A DNA stretch of 64,000 nt from Lunularia cruciata (taxonomy: Eukaryota > Streptophyta > Marchantiopsida > Lunulariales > Lunulariaceae): NCBI GenBank assembly GCA_948567375.1, contig OX419760.1:55180001-55244000 (forward strand), read 5' to 3'. Below the pieces are notes generated by a model. That model did no database searches and was not told the origin of the DNA. It saw only the letters and a list, made by a program, of their open reading frames with translations. Both the position numbers and the translations under genes were made by a program. Shown piece by piece: positions 35,236 to 47,546 of the stretch (its first letter is position 1; each line of letters opens with the position of its first letter).

Positions 35236-35697
35236 CAATGTCAAGGGTGATATCCATATCAAATGCTAGATTTGCAGTGGAGAAGTTTGATGGGAAAAAC
35301 AATTTTGCACTTTGGCAGCTGAAGACTAAGGGCCTTCTTGTCCAGCAAGGACTGCTAGAGCTCTAAGAAAAAGATAGGAGGACAAAATTGATGGGGATGA
35401 GGAAGATGAAGATGCAGATCTCATAGCTATCAGCACTATCTGGTTGAACCTTGCTGATGAAGTGCTATACAATGTTATGAATGAGGAATGTGCACCAAAA
35501 CTATGGGCCAAACTCAAGGATGTTTATATGACCAAGTCATTGAAAAATAGACTGTATCTTAAACAGAAGCTGTATATGGTGCGGATGAAGAAGTGCCAAA
35601 GTACTATGGAGCACCTCAATGATTTCAACAAAATCATTTTTGAGTTGATGAGCATAGAGTTTAAGTTAGAAGAGGATGATAAGGCATTGCTGTTATT
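35236..35697 (+). pseudogene. Copia gag (N-terminal part, up to the assembly gap)
   Basis: It starts MSRVISISNARFAVEKFDG, with NNFALWQLKTKGLLVQQ, then after a stop and shift LADEVLYNVMNEECAPKLW, KLKDVYMTKSLKNRLYLK and MEHLNDFNKI. This is the copia Gag (UBN2-type) pattern: KFDGxNFxxWxxxM, then A.E.W..L...Y...S, then M.V.EHL..F. Frameshift near 35365. It is cut by the N run. Confidence 0.82.
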
Positions 35698-35897
35698 NNN
35701 NNNNNNNNNNNNNNNNNNNNNNNNNNNNNNNNNNNNNNNNNNNNNNNNNNNNNNNNNNNNNNNNNNNNNNNNNNNNNNNNNNNNNNNNNNNNNNNNNNNN
35801 NNNNNNNNNNNNNNNNNNNNNNNNNNNNNNNNNNNNNNNNNNNNNNNNNNNNNNNNNNNNNNNNNNNNNNNNNNNNNNNNNNNNNNNNNNNNNNNNN
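35698..35897. other. Assembly gap (200 N)
   Basis: Exactly 200 N, the usual fixed placeholder size, so the true length is unknown. Gag ends on the left and the pre-RT linker starts on the right, so the rest of gag, protease and integrase of the copia element are probably in the gap. Confidence 0.98.
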
Positions 35898-36017
35898 AAA
35901 AGATTTGATGATTTATTTGTAGCTTATGCTTTTCTTACAGAGAATGGTGAGCCTTCTTCATATGAAGAGGCAATGCAAGATCAAGAGTGTCAAAAGTGAC
36001 ATTGTGCAATGGAAGAG

Positions 36018-36679
36018 TGTAATATTCTGAGGATAGGAGACCTGAAGAGAAACAAAAAAGAAGACACACATAATTTCACACTCAACCTCCGATGTGTCAA
36101 AGGAGCACCTTGATTGTACTATATAGCAAAGGGGGCTCCTCCGAAGGAAGTTCCAACCTTGGATCAGATACATGGATTGGTGACCTATAAGCAAGCTTTG
36201 TCCTTAGATTGGTTATATGCATGGGTGACAGTTTTGATCTTATCTGATTGATCAAATCATCTTTGACCAAAGAGAATCATTAGGGAATCTTCTTGTATAA
36301 ATCTTGAAATAACGTGGGTGAGGTGGGGGGAATCTGCATATTTTTGAGGTCCAATTTAGGCCTCCAAAATTGACTAAAGTTCCAAGTTATTTTTGGCTCC
36401 TGCCCTATTAGTAGAAGTCCTCTTTTAGTGGCACCTCTATCTAGTCTATCATGCATAACATCCTTCTAGATGTTACCAAGCCAATTTCCACCTCTAGATA
36501 ATATGTCTAGCTTTTAGTATTACAAATTCATGCTATTTTCTACTCTTGCACTATTAGTAAAAATACTATTTTGGTGACACTTCTATCTGATCTACTTAGC
36601 CCATCATACATAACATCCTTCCAGATGTTTCTAAACCAATTTTCAACTCTAGAGTGTATGTCTATCTATTGGTATTACA
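36018..36679. repeat. Solo LTR inserted in copia pol
   Basis: 662 bp, TGTAATA at the start and TATTACA at the end, flanked by a perfect 5-bp duplication AAGAG (36013-36017 and 36680-36684). Removing it rejoins the pol reading frame WHCAMEE with EEMKSLAKNQTW. The last roughly 150 bp are a diverged tandem copy of the preceding part (CATAACATCCTTC at both). No internal element sequence remains, as expected after LTR-LTR recombination. Confidence 0.9.
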
Positions 36680-36683
36680 AAGA

Positions 36684-38125
36684 GGAGATGAAGTCTTTGG
36701 CCAAAAACCAAACTTGGAGAAATTGCATATGGGCAAGAAGGCAATTGGTTGCAGATGGATATTCTAGAAGAATGAAGAACTTCCAAAATCAGGTTGAGAT
36801 TGATACAAAGCAAGTCTTGTAGCAAATAGTTATAGCCAAAAAGAAGACATTGACTTCAGTGGTAAAAATCTCTTCACTTTGTGCACTATTGGCAATAGTT
36901 GCATTGCACAACTCAAAGTTGAAGCAACTAGATGTTATAGTTGCTTTTTTACATGAACAATTGGAGAAGGAGATTTACATGCATCAACCTAAATGTTCTG
37001 TGGTACCAAGGAACCAGAACCTAGTTTGTAGGTTACAAAAGTCTTTATATGGACTAAAGCAAAGTCCAAGACTTTGGTACATGAAATTTGATGCTTTCAT
37101 GTTGAAGCATGGATATAATAGAAGTGAATCAGATTGTTGTGTGTACCTCAAGAAGCTACATGGACCTAGAGTATTTGAGTTAATCATCTTGGTACAATAT
37201 GTGGATGATATGTTGATTACTGCGGAGGATATGGTTGAGGTGGAGAAATTGAAAGTACAACTTGGTAAGGAGTTTGATATGAAGGACTTCAAAGAGCAAG
37301 TGTTATCTCAAAGGATATATTTGGAAAAATTACTTGCTTGCTTTGGCATCAAGAATGCAAGACCAATGAGCACTCCAATGGCAAGTCATTTCAAGATATC
37401 ATTGGAGCAATGTCTATCAAATGAAGAGGAGAGAAAAGTAATGTCAAATATTCTTTATGCTAGTGCTGCTGGGAGTTTAATGTATGCTATGGTCTGCACT
37501 AGACCAGACATCTCATATGCTGTGAGTATGGTGAGTAGATACATGGCAAATCCAAGGAAACAACATTGGGAAGTTGTGAAGTGGATACTTTGTAACTTGA
37601 AAGAGACTATAAATAAAGGCATTATCTTTAATGCGGAGAAGGAATTATAGGGTATGTAGATTCTGATTTACCGGAGACTTGGATAAGAGAAGGTCTACAA
37701 CAAGATTTGTCTTTACACTTGTTGGTGGTGCTGTAAGTTGGAACTACTCTCCAATCTATTGTTGCTCTTTCTACTACAGAGGCAAAATATATGGCAACAA
37801 CTGAGGCTGCCAAAGAGGCAATATGGCTACAATGTTTAGCCAAGGATGTTGGACTTCCTAACATGAAGTCCACACTATTTTGTGATAGCCAAACTGCTAT
37901 TCACTTGGCCAAAACTCAAGTATATTATTCAAGGACAAAACATATTGGTGTGAGACATCATTATATCCATTATATCCACAAAGCTGTGATAAATGGTGAT
38001 ATCAATCTGCAAAAGATTGGCACAGTGGTAAACACAGCTGATATGTTGACTAAACCTGTTCTTGTTGAGAAGTTCAAGTTATGCATGAACTTGCTCAACG
38101 TTCAATGTTGGTCTTTGGGATGATA
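36684..38125 (+). pseudogene. Copia reverse transcriptase and RNase H
   Basis: EEMKSLAKNQTW opens the RT domain; LDVIVAFLHEQLEKEIYM and SLYGLKQSPRLW follow; the catalytic box is LVQYVDDMLI (about 37193-37222) with both Asp kept. CTRPDISYAVSMVSRYM and HWEVVKWIL lie at 37496-37590. RNase H has STTEAKYMATTEAAKEAIWL across 37770-37830, then DSQTAIHLAK and RTKHIGVRHHYI. The largest open segment is 266 codons (36850-37650). Stops at 36820 and 37648 and a frameshift near 37650 break it. Confidence 0.9.
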
Positions 38126-38152
38126 TGGTGGATACAAGTAAAAGGTGGAGAT

Positions 38153-38548
38153 TGTTATGTTTGGCTTGCTATCCGTGGCGATTGAACAAGTGCAAGAGCA
38201 AACTTAACTGATGAAACACCTTGCTGTTTAATGCAGTGCATGACACTCGTCTAGAAGTTCAGTTCAGTCGGACAGTCACTTATCTAGAAGTTCAGGTGAA
38301 CAGTTACTTGTTGAGAAGTTCAGGATGACAGTCACTTGTCTAGAAGTTCTGTCAGATAACAATGATGTACCTATTTATATATGTGCAGAGAGTAATAAAG
38401 TATTGAAGGCTGGTGTGAGCCTGTTTCAGCTGGAGGTAGCTTTGGGGATGAGAAGTGAATCATGTTATTTCCTGTTGTCCTCTGATTTCTGTTCAATGGG
38501 GTTTATGATGTGCTAGTGTGAGAGGTCTTGGGACTGTGTTTTCTAACA
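38153..38548 (+). repeat. 3' LTR of the younger copia element
   Basis: 396 bp, TGTTATG at the start and CTAACA at the end, preceded by the polypurine tract. Its last 170 bp match 34977-35148. It contains a diverged TCACTTGTCTAGAAGTTCAG-type short repeat at about 38245-38350 (three or four units). Confidence 0.85.
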
Positions 38549-38609
38549 AGAAAGAGAGGTAAAAGACCATAAAAAAACCCTTCAATTTCTATATAAATGT
38601 GCTTGTGGT

Positions 38610-38760
38610 TCTTTGATGTTTATCAGGGTTTGCCCAAGACCTATATACATTATGCAAGCACTTGCTACTTACACTAGCAGGCCTACACAAACCCATTGGA
38701 GAAGTGTGAAGAGAGTGTTCAAATATTTAAAAGGTACTCAATATGCATTTGTTAGAGTAT
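38610..38760 (+). pseudogene. Distal copia RT remnant
   Basis: It encodes RPTQTHWRSVKRVFKYLKGT, the conserved copia HWxxVKRVxxYLKGT block, with an RPIYIMQALATYTS segment before it corresponding to RPDIxYA. It is probably the far side of the older copia element interrupted at 34977. Confidence 0.7.
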
Positions 38761-39788
38761 AGAAAGCAAGGGGCCACACCGTATCCTACTCCGTTGAAAT
38801 CGAGAGAGCTGAGTGCTACGATGCACGATAGATCAAAAATCAAAATGACAGATAATAGAACTTCCAGTATATTCAGTGATAACAATGTTTCTCAAAATAT
38901 ATTATACATTTTCGAGCTATGAACCCAAACTTTAAATCTTTAATCAAAGCAGTTGAAAACCAAGAGAAAACGATACTAGAATCAAATACATACTCATGTC
39001 ACATGGAGGGAATTCCAAATTTAATTCAATGGACTAAACAGTGCAACTGCATTCATCACCAAGTTGTGGTGCCAGGGACCTGTTCATTAGTTTGAAGCTT
39101 TGTTACATTACATGGGTGGGGTTCACATCTCTACTGAAGATTTCAGTCACTTCTTATTATGGTTGGAGTTGACTCTGTGAGTTAAAAATCTTGTCATTTT
39201 GAAAAGCCGCAAGTTATGGTTTAGATCGGTCTTGGATTTAAGAGTCCTAGTATGTAAATTGAAACTTTTATTTCAGATACATAAAAACAACTTCTGGAAA
39301 CTGATGCAAAACGCAACATCTTACTTGAAGATGGTATACGATGTAGGCGTATGAAAGTCTAATTCTCTGAATATACTACGCTTTTCCTTACCAATCTTGA
39401 TATCATAGACTCATTTACCAAAGTCGACTGTGAGATCTATATGGGTCGTGATGCCTTTTTATACTGGTTATTTCCTCTAAATCTGATTTTTACTACATAC
39501 ATCAGAGCAAATGCAGTTAGAGGAGCCGGCTACCCTTTGTTTGTCAGTGCAGCACCTGAATTCGAAACGAGCCATCTGTCATAGATGAACATTCAATTAC
39601 AGCCGCCTCGAGTATCCACCGGGCTGAGGATGCCTAATCTTTGTGTGCCATCAACTTTCTTCAAGGAGCCCGACCGCATGCCGCTGAGTGGATGTGTGCG
39701 TTATTTTGCGCCAGTGGGCAGTCCCCAGCAGAAGAAACTATGGGATGCTGCAGTCAATTTGGTCAAATGGTGTACATTATTTAATAAA

Positions 39789-41388
39789 TTAAGGGTTGTA
39801 TATGAAAAAGGAGAAAACCAAGAGAACAAATCCTATGATCAAGAATGGAGTGGTGTAGAAAGGGGTGATATTCGGACTTTCTTCCTGCCATTCCTGCACT
39901 TGTTTCTGGCGTCTAGACTTGTGCTGTCCTGATCGGACTCGGTCTAGATGGTCAATAATGAGAGGAAATACGTGGTAAGTAGACTTCTCTCCGAACAAGA
40001 TATCTGCGTGTCCGAAGTTAGGCACAACCTTGTGGGCGTGAACAAACTGAGGGTGATGTCGGTTCATGAATTCGTAGCCCAACCGCCCCGTTTTCTGAGT
40101 CACTAGCAGCTCCTTACCTCCATTGATGAAGGTGGTGGGAACCGCAAGTCTTTCCGGGTGTGTCATGTAAGTCTCTTGGCCGTTGGAATCAACCAGGTGA
40201 CCCTTCAGGAGTATCTTCCGGAGTTGAGGCATCCCGCCCATGGGAAAGATAGGGGGTGTTGTGTTGTAGCTGTGGACTGCAGCGGAGACATTGGCGTGCC
40301 AAAATGTGTTGCCAAAGACACCAGAAAACGTGTTGCAAGCATCGTTTTTGCACATCTCCACTCGAGGAATCTGCTTAGCCATAAATCGAAGGAGCTGATG
40401 CCTGATTCCGTCGTCTGATTTTGAGTGAGTGTTGAAGGCTGTATTCTTGCCAAGTATAGCCATGGAAATCTGCGGCACAGACCAGTCAATTGAGTTCGGG
40501 ATCAACACTATGGAACATCATACGAATGCTTCAGAATACCAATTCTGTTTCTTTTGTATGCCTTTCCAATGGTAAATGGAGAATATTAACTCCTTGCTGC
40601 AATGGGAGTTTTATCTGGCAATTTTTGGTGGAAGTCAGGGTTGCCAGCAATAGTTCCCTTCAATCAACATGACATTAGTAAGATTAGTAAGATCATAGGA
40701 AGTTCCTCGAAGCTACCATGTAAAATGGATAGATTTCGCACATCTCAGTGTCTCTTTCCGGTAGAACTCTTGTAACTTGACCTCCCAAAACTGTCCATTG
40801 ATTTTGCTGGAATCTCTGCGTTTCAGATGAATTAGAGAATGAAGTCTGATTGATAATGCAAAATGTTTAACAGTTTAATGGAGTGAATATGTACCGGCAT
40901 AAGCGGCAGGTAAATTTTTGCCATCGCGAAATCCGTGACCCTGAAGAACATGGAAGTGTTGGTGCAGACAAGAGATGCGATTTGGTATGATTGAACATAA
41001 CCCCCCAAAATCGCCATATTGATGTTTATTCCTCCGATGCAGAACGCTATTACATGAATTGGCAACAGATCTCCTCTAACTTTTGCTATCTTCCTCAACA
41101 CTGGCATGGCAATCCGCGGATTCTATGTCAGTGGAAAATTAGTGGCCAGCAACCATAGAGAATTCTATCACAAGATACCTGATTCACAACCTTTTAGTAC
41201 TAGTTCTATTTCTTTCGAAACAACAACCAGCTGCAGGTTCCAAACCTATTGTTTAGATTTGATGGTTAATTTTAGGAGTAGAGACAAACAACAATATCCA
41301 AGTCACTGGTTTAGTTTGGAATTTAGGCTCATCACCCAGCTGCAGATTCTACTTCTAATCAATTATACCAGCTCTGCGCGTGTGTGTG

Positions 41389-41480
<92 letters not shown>

Positions 41481-44400
41481 GTACTGAAAAGCGTACCGGC
41501 AGGGACGTCAAACTTTGCAACGTCGTCGAGAGTAAGAGGTCGATTAGTGGTGTGCAGTGGATGAAGTCTTGAATTGAGCAACCATGGCTCATAACCGTGG
41601 TGCAAGAGAGTTCGCACAATATCCGTTGGCTCAGTTGGAAGCCAGAAGCTTTCTGTGGAATATCCGTTCAACAAAAGCACGATGTTTGAAGTGCTTGGAT
41701 TCTCACTCTTGTCTGGGCAAACCCATTGCCCCGCACTGATAGTCACCCCATCCTCTGCTCATTAACCAGTCAAGCGCTCAAGCTCATCAGAGTACTTTTC
41801 TACCTGTCATCCTGATTTACAAGACAAAAAATATCTCTATGGTAATGACTGCTAAACTCCGACAACTTTACCGTACCACATTTCCAGGTCCTGAGTCTGT
41901 AATGTAATCTGAAATCAGAAGTATTCCTGAGTTGCTTCATAATTACCTGTGGTGAACTCATGAAGTATGTGGCGAGGATATTGCTCTTTTCGAGCCAGAG
42001 CACGAAGTGCATCACGAGGTGTTTGTGGCACTGTTTGATTAGGGTGATCTTCAGAAGCTCTAGGATTTCTGATGATGTATGTCCGGATCAGAGATTCCGC
42101 GAGGAACCTGACAAGCGTGAATCTTTCAGGTCCGCGAAGCGTAAGCACAGCCTTAAGAAGGTCAAACATGCTGACTTTGAGAGTTCCTTCCAACACGGGA
42201 GAACTCGTTGTCTCCTGTTTCTGCATTTTAGTTGGGCTGGCCAAACTTGTAAATTTGTTGTCCATGCTGGGCTGAGCAGATATTGGCATCGGGGGAGAGA
42301 TCTGTTGAAATTTGACACGCAAGGTCGTTGATTCGGCCCACAAATTTAAACCCATCAGAAACGGACGCATCTCCTTCTTCCCATGAAGAACATATCTGAC
42401 GATTTACAGTGACAAGAAAACATCAGGATACAAAGTATCACATGTCTTGACCTCAATGAGGGAAGGGCTAACGAAAACACTCAATACCGATATTCTTTCC
42501 CGTAATCGTCTAACTTTCTGGTGTGCAGAAACAGTGATTACGCTTTCACCTGGCGCCTGAGGCTGAACCGAGAAGCAGGTAGTAATGCATATACTGTGTG
42601 AAAGGGGTCCGTTGATTCTTCCAGCACAAATCTACAGTCCCATCCAAAATGTAAAGCACTTGCGAATTCACTGGCGGCATAATTGCAGTTCCTCCCACAC
42701 GTCCCCTCAGAAACTTGTGTGATTCTCCAAAACTTCTAGTTTGCTCGTGTTGACCATCCTTATCTAATCCCATGTGCATTACGAGGTTCAGCTCACAAGG
42801 TATTCCACCCAATTGTCCTCGCATCGTCTCCCGTACAATAATAGGAGCCTGCATGCATATTCAGTCCATCAATATTGTATATTGGATACAATGTGTCAAC
42901 TTGGGGAACCACTCCAGTTAAAATGCTTAGGAATACAAGGGCATTAGTAAGGAGGGCGTACTTGCTTAATAGCAGTCAATGGTGACGTCTTTTTCTCGTT
43001 CATTGGCTCAAGCGATAGATCGCCATCCTTCTCCCCGCTGGACACCTGGTTGAATATCTTCCCAAGAACGGGAGGGAAGTAAAAGTGGACCCCAATCCCG
43101 TCGGCATCGGTTTTCTCCTCTATCTCCTTGAAAGTAGTAGATGCATAGGCCACAGCAGCAGCAGATACCCGCTCAGCCACTGTGAGAATGGTGTTTGTGG
43201 GATTGACACCTACTGAACAGGGAATCAGCGCTGCATCGCAGACATACAAGCCAGGATGCACAGTATCAGATAGATCCTCTGCATCGGGATTGAAGACATT
43301 GCCCTGCGGATTCGCCACGCCATTCTTCGGTGTCAGAGCAGCATTGCATCCTCCTAGTAAATGCACAGAGGAGCTGCGAAATTGGCTGACGTAGAGCTTT
43401 CCTTTCATACGCTTTGCGAGTCTCTGACAAGCAGAGATCTTTTTCACCATCTTAATGTCCTGAGGGGCAGTGAATCGGACGCGGCCTGTGCTTTTGTCGA
43501 TAATGATTTCTCCATCTGCTGCGTCATCACCCATCATATTGAGGACCAGCAAGTTACTATTTTTTGTCTTGGCCCACTGCTTGAGTTGACCCCAGAGAAC
43601 GTTCGGGATGTGAGAAATTGCATGTGACTCGGTTGCAGATCCGTAGGTCCACATCCTGATGAAACCGTATGGAGTATTCTTTGGCAGTGCAGCAGCCTGC
43701 AAGTAAACTCCATTCATGTCACGCCATGTGGAATTGAACAAATCTGTAAAATGACCCTACTATAGCATGCTGGGTAGAGTACAATAAAGCTCTGGGAGAA
43801 CCTATGAGTGTTCTCCGTTTTAGAACACTCCAGGTAGAATGTATCGAATCAAATGCGATTCGACACATCGATTCAAAACGATTCAAATATATCGATTCAA
43901 ATGTAGTGTTTAAACCCCTTGTCACATGAAAGCCCCATTTTTCAGACTCATTTGTTCCCTTAGGTATTACTTGAGCAGGCGCCAATCGATTTGTCTTTCT
44001 TGCTTATCCCTGTACGATGGGACCGTCAATTCTAAATTTCCTCTCGTCGTCCATTTAGCGTTGGCCCCATGCATACAGGGTTCTAATTCCTAAAATCCGT
44101 TTCCCTACCTTACAGAGTAGTACTTAGGAGGAACTTAGAGCATTTCTAATTATGGAAACATCTAGTATAGAGAACATCCACATCGATCTACCGTACAATC
44201 TCCAGGGGGAAGCACCTGGGTACTATCCCTTTCGTTCTCCTTACTGACTGGGAAGGAACCGCCTTCAAAAGTTCTCTCTAGCCGTACCAAAACCAAAACT
44301 ACAGAAAGGAACTCCCACAACCCGCTTCTTGAGCAGACAGCGATCAGTAGCAGGTACATGAGTTACTTTACTGTGGTGGTAAATCATAAACCACTACAAA

Positions 44401-47036
44401 CCCTCCGGATTTTCACATGATATTCCCTATTACAACTCACGAGGAAATAAGATGCGCTCACAAACAGTCCCGGAACTCCGTGGACACAAAGAAGGTTCAA
44501 GTTAAAGTTTGTTGATTTGCCCGTCAGTCAAGTTTGTTCCGTAGTCGCTATCAGCGGCGCTTGGAAGTACTCTTTGAACTTTCTTGTAAAGTTAATAATG
44601 AGACAAATTCTTATCTAAAGTGATCCATTCTGTCTCACTTTTGAAACACAGCACAGTAAATTGAATCTTTGCAGTGGGATTCCAATCCTGTTTAGTGGCA
44701 CCAAAGCCAGATACAAAATTCAAGACTCAAGGTTCAAGGTTCAATCTTATCAACATCTCTTTTCAGGAATCTCATGTCATAAACGACAATAGTCCAGACT
44801 CTGATGGTTCTCTGAGAAAACTGTCAGTGGACAATTGGCGGTTGATCAGGAAACGAGTACTCTTTGAGTAATATACTCCCGGACTCACGAGTCTACAAAC
44901 TGCTTTCAGGAAAATACTTAATGCGGTTGTCTTCGTGCAAACCTGAATTGTGTAGCCGGCAGAAGTCGTGTAGGAGTTGCAAATTGAAGGGCCGGGTCGC
45001 TCAGACATGGGTACGTTAGCAAACGTCTCGCCATTGACTCCATTCCCTCTTGTGGGTGCTGGCGATTCCGAGACAAAAGCAATGTTGTTCCCGTTGGTGC
45101 TTACGCCCTTGCCGAGTCGATCGGACAATCTCAGGCCTCTTTCTCGAGACCGTAGGAGGATTTCATTCGTTCCAAGAACTCCGGCTGAAAGTTGGGAGCC
45201 AAATTGAAGGACCAGGTCAAAGGCAATATTCGCTAGAGTGCAATCAAAAACACAATACAGCGATCGACTGATTTCGAAATCATTCGCAGGTTGAAGAAAG
45301 TCCATCTCGCCATTTTATAATTGCATGACAGTCGATACTGACAGTTCTAGATAGGGATTGGCTCAGGAAGTATTGCTGCTGAAAATGAGAGGAAAAAAGA
45401 GCTCTTGATCAAGCGCTAATTAGTATGACAGCATGTAAAGTAGTAAGAATTTGGAGCGATAGCCTTACCACCGAGTACCACAATGTTAGCTGTCAGAAAA
45501 GTTACGTCGTCTAAGTACACTCGCCACTTTCTCTTCGAAGACCGTCCACCTTCAGCCTGATTCTTCCTCACATTACCACTTCGCCATGAAGCACAAGCGC
45601 AAACATCTTCTTGGTTGAAAGGTGGTGCTTCTACATTCTTAGCAATGAACTGGACTTTGGTCTCTGTCCTCACATGCGCGCCAGCCTGAAGAAAGAAACA
45701 TCGATGTCTCCAAAATGAAATTGAGAAGAAAATTATGACTGCAAATTCGCATAATTTGTCACTTCCTTCAGAACCTTGAGTTCTAGTGCAATTAAATCTA
45801 AAATTGCTGTCCTCCGCCGAGATTCAAAGTTCCCTTTCCCCGGGTATGGTAACAAGTATTAGACCCAATCCAGAACATTTACAAGTATGAGCGCAGATAA
45901 AACCCTTAAAATCTTTGGAGTAGGTATTTCCGCATTGTAGTAGGTTGGGGATCTCAGAGTAGAGGGACGTAGTCTACCTGCACAGCTAAAGCCAAATAAT
46001 TCTTCTCCGTCGAGCTTTTAGCATTGAAATTACAACCAGTGATGCAGTTCCCACAAGCTTTGCACGGATCTTGCTTTACGCCAGCTACATTGGTACCATC
46101 TTTAAACCGCATGCCCACTCTAATGTTCTCAAGCTGATCCTCGACGTCGTCAAGTTCGTCCTTGATGGCATCCATCACCTTCTTCTTTGGGAAATTGCAG
46201 GGAACAAGATCAGGCTCCAATACTGCATGACTGAGGGCCTCATATACAGGCCAATCTCTTTCCCACTCACACGGCCACCGCGGATCGTTGCGAGCACGCT
46301 TCGGTGTGGCGGCTGCAAGGCCTGCACTTATCAGGGATCCACCCCCTACACCAGCCCCTGTCAATGACATTGATTCTCCATCCAGGCGAACCTGTGACAA
46401 ATTCAGTCAAGAACAATTTAATCCAAATTCAGATATCAATAATGAAATGCCTGTCAGAATTTGGGGACTGCAACTTCTTGAAAATAGACCGTTATAAATA
46501 TCACAACTTCTGCTCACAACATTTTCCCATTTCGGACTAAAACTTCGGACATTATGGTTCTGACGTGAGTCAAGGTTCTCCCCAATTCATCTAGTCGATA
46601 AGTTCCCGTAATTTATTCCAAATTCTGGAAGTAGAGGTGTCACACTCAAGTTGCGAAACTCCCCGGCTTCTGAATTCTATCGTCGACTGATTACCTTGCG
46701 TCCCATTTTCTGATAAATATTGAGGCTCATGTGCAACAAGAGTACCTGATACAGTCCGTTTTCTTTGCCAAAAGTGCCGAAAGGTGTATGCAGCTCGACT
46801 TCTCTCAGAGACTGCCAATAACTGTCTGGAAAATTAGGACTCTGCCATACTCGACCTCTCTCGAGAACACAAACTTTCAAGCCTGCTTGCGCTAGTCTGC
46901 AAGCAGCCACAGCACCTCCATAACCAGACCCAACAACCACTGCATCATACCCTCCACTGCCACACGATTCATAGTCCTCGTCACGATTAACTCGATCATC
47001 TGCTTCACATCTTGTATTCTCCTGTAGTGATAGCAT
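39789..47036 (-). CDS. GMC/cholesterol-oxidase-like FAD oxidoreductase fused to an alpha/beta hydrolase (gene B)
   Basis: Exons on the minus strand, 5' to 3': 47036-46746, 46391-45978, 45685-45469, 45184-44943, 43696-42962, 42848-42550, 42395-41947, 41754-41497, 41100-40895, 40469-39789. They join in frame to 1,263 residues. Every exon matches gene A in length except exon 1 (+3 bp), exon 7 (+15 bp) and exon 10 (+9 bp), all multiples of three. The FAD site GSGYGG, the Cys motif (CKACGNCITGC), SVHLLGGCN, GVNPTNTI, the elbow AFCIGG and FGHAD are all kept, and the C-terminal helix FLIIGFVLLVFSFF is followed by IYNP. Another in-frame ATG lies 11 codons upstream (47069). Same predicted role as gene A; whether both are expressed cannot be seen here. 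Confidence 0.88.
41390..41477 (-). repeat. (CT)n tract in intron 8 of gene B
   Basis: An uninterrupted CT run of about 88 bases (GA on the gene strand), starting about 20 bp after the exon 8 donor. It produces artefact Arg-Glu open frames. The gene A run is about 25 bases. Confidence 0.95.
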
Positions 47037-47210
47037 CTTTTGCTGCTGCTCGGCTGAATCGGACCCCATTGCTTCCTCGGCCCGTGCGTCCGAGCGAAAT
47101 AAATTTGAGTCCGGATCCCTTCTCCCCCAAGTTACAGACAACTCATGTGTGGGAGAGAGAGAGATGACAAGCAGATCACCGTCTGTTTGACAAAGTATAC
47201 AAGGCCGTGG

Positions 47211-47216
47211 TTTATA
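47211..47216 (-). promoter_or_regulatory. TATA box of gene B
   Basis: TATAAA on the minus strand in the same CTTTATAAACC context as gene A, about 175 bp upstream of the ATG at 47036. No SINE-like insertion lies directly upstream, unlike gene A. Confidence 0.6.
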
Positions 47217-47546
47217 AAGTTTCCGAACGTCGGCATTATTGCTTCTTGATCTCCGTCCATTAATCTACTGCTGAGAGGTAGCTGATCGTCACCTTTGTCG
47301 CAAACAGCATACCACATGTGCTGAACATCCAACTCGAGTGGTAATTCACATATTTTGGATGATGGTGTCCAAAACTGTGTACTATAAATTGATAGACATG
47401 GGGCCCGCACAGGCCAACAAGAACGACGGGGAAGACTCCATCAAGTATAGATGTACAGTGGAATGTTTATGCGGCGTATTCAGATCATGTGGACACCATA
47501 AACCTCCTTCCGACTCGGAGGATGTGTTAACACATAGCCCCGGCTA

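Larger units (their letters stand above)
34977..38548 (+). mobile_element. Younger Ty1/copia retrotransposon, 5' LTR truncated, nested in the older one
   Basis: A 5' LTR remnant (34977-35148) matches the end of the 3' LTR (38153-38548). It is followed by an initiator-Met-type PBS (TGGTATCAGAGC, 35151-35162), gag from about 35236, an assembly gap, pol from 35898 with a solo LTR inserted in it, a purine tract AAAAGGTGGAGAT and the 3' LTR. The 5' LTR lacks its first two thirds, so no target duplication can be shown. It sits between two pieces of older copia pol, indicating nesting with loss of intervening sequence. Confidence 0.82.

Noticed and set aside
41359-41746. Long open frames with alternating Arg-Glu or Ser-Leu on both strands
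   Set aside because: They are read-through of the (CT)n microsatellite in intron 8 of gene B joined to exon 8; not a separate protein.
44772-45305. 177-codon minus-strand open frame
   Set aside because: It is exon 4 of gene B with parts of both neighbouring introns; the splice sites at 45184 and 44943 match gene A.
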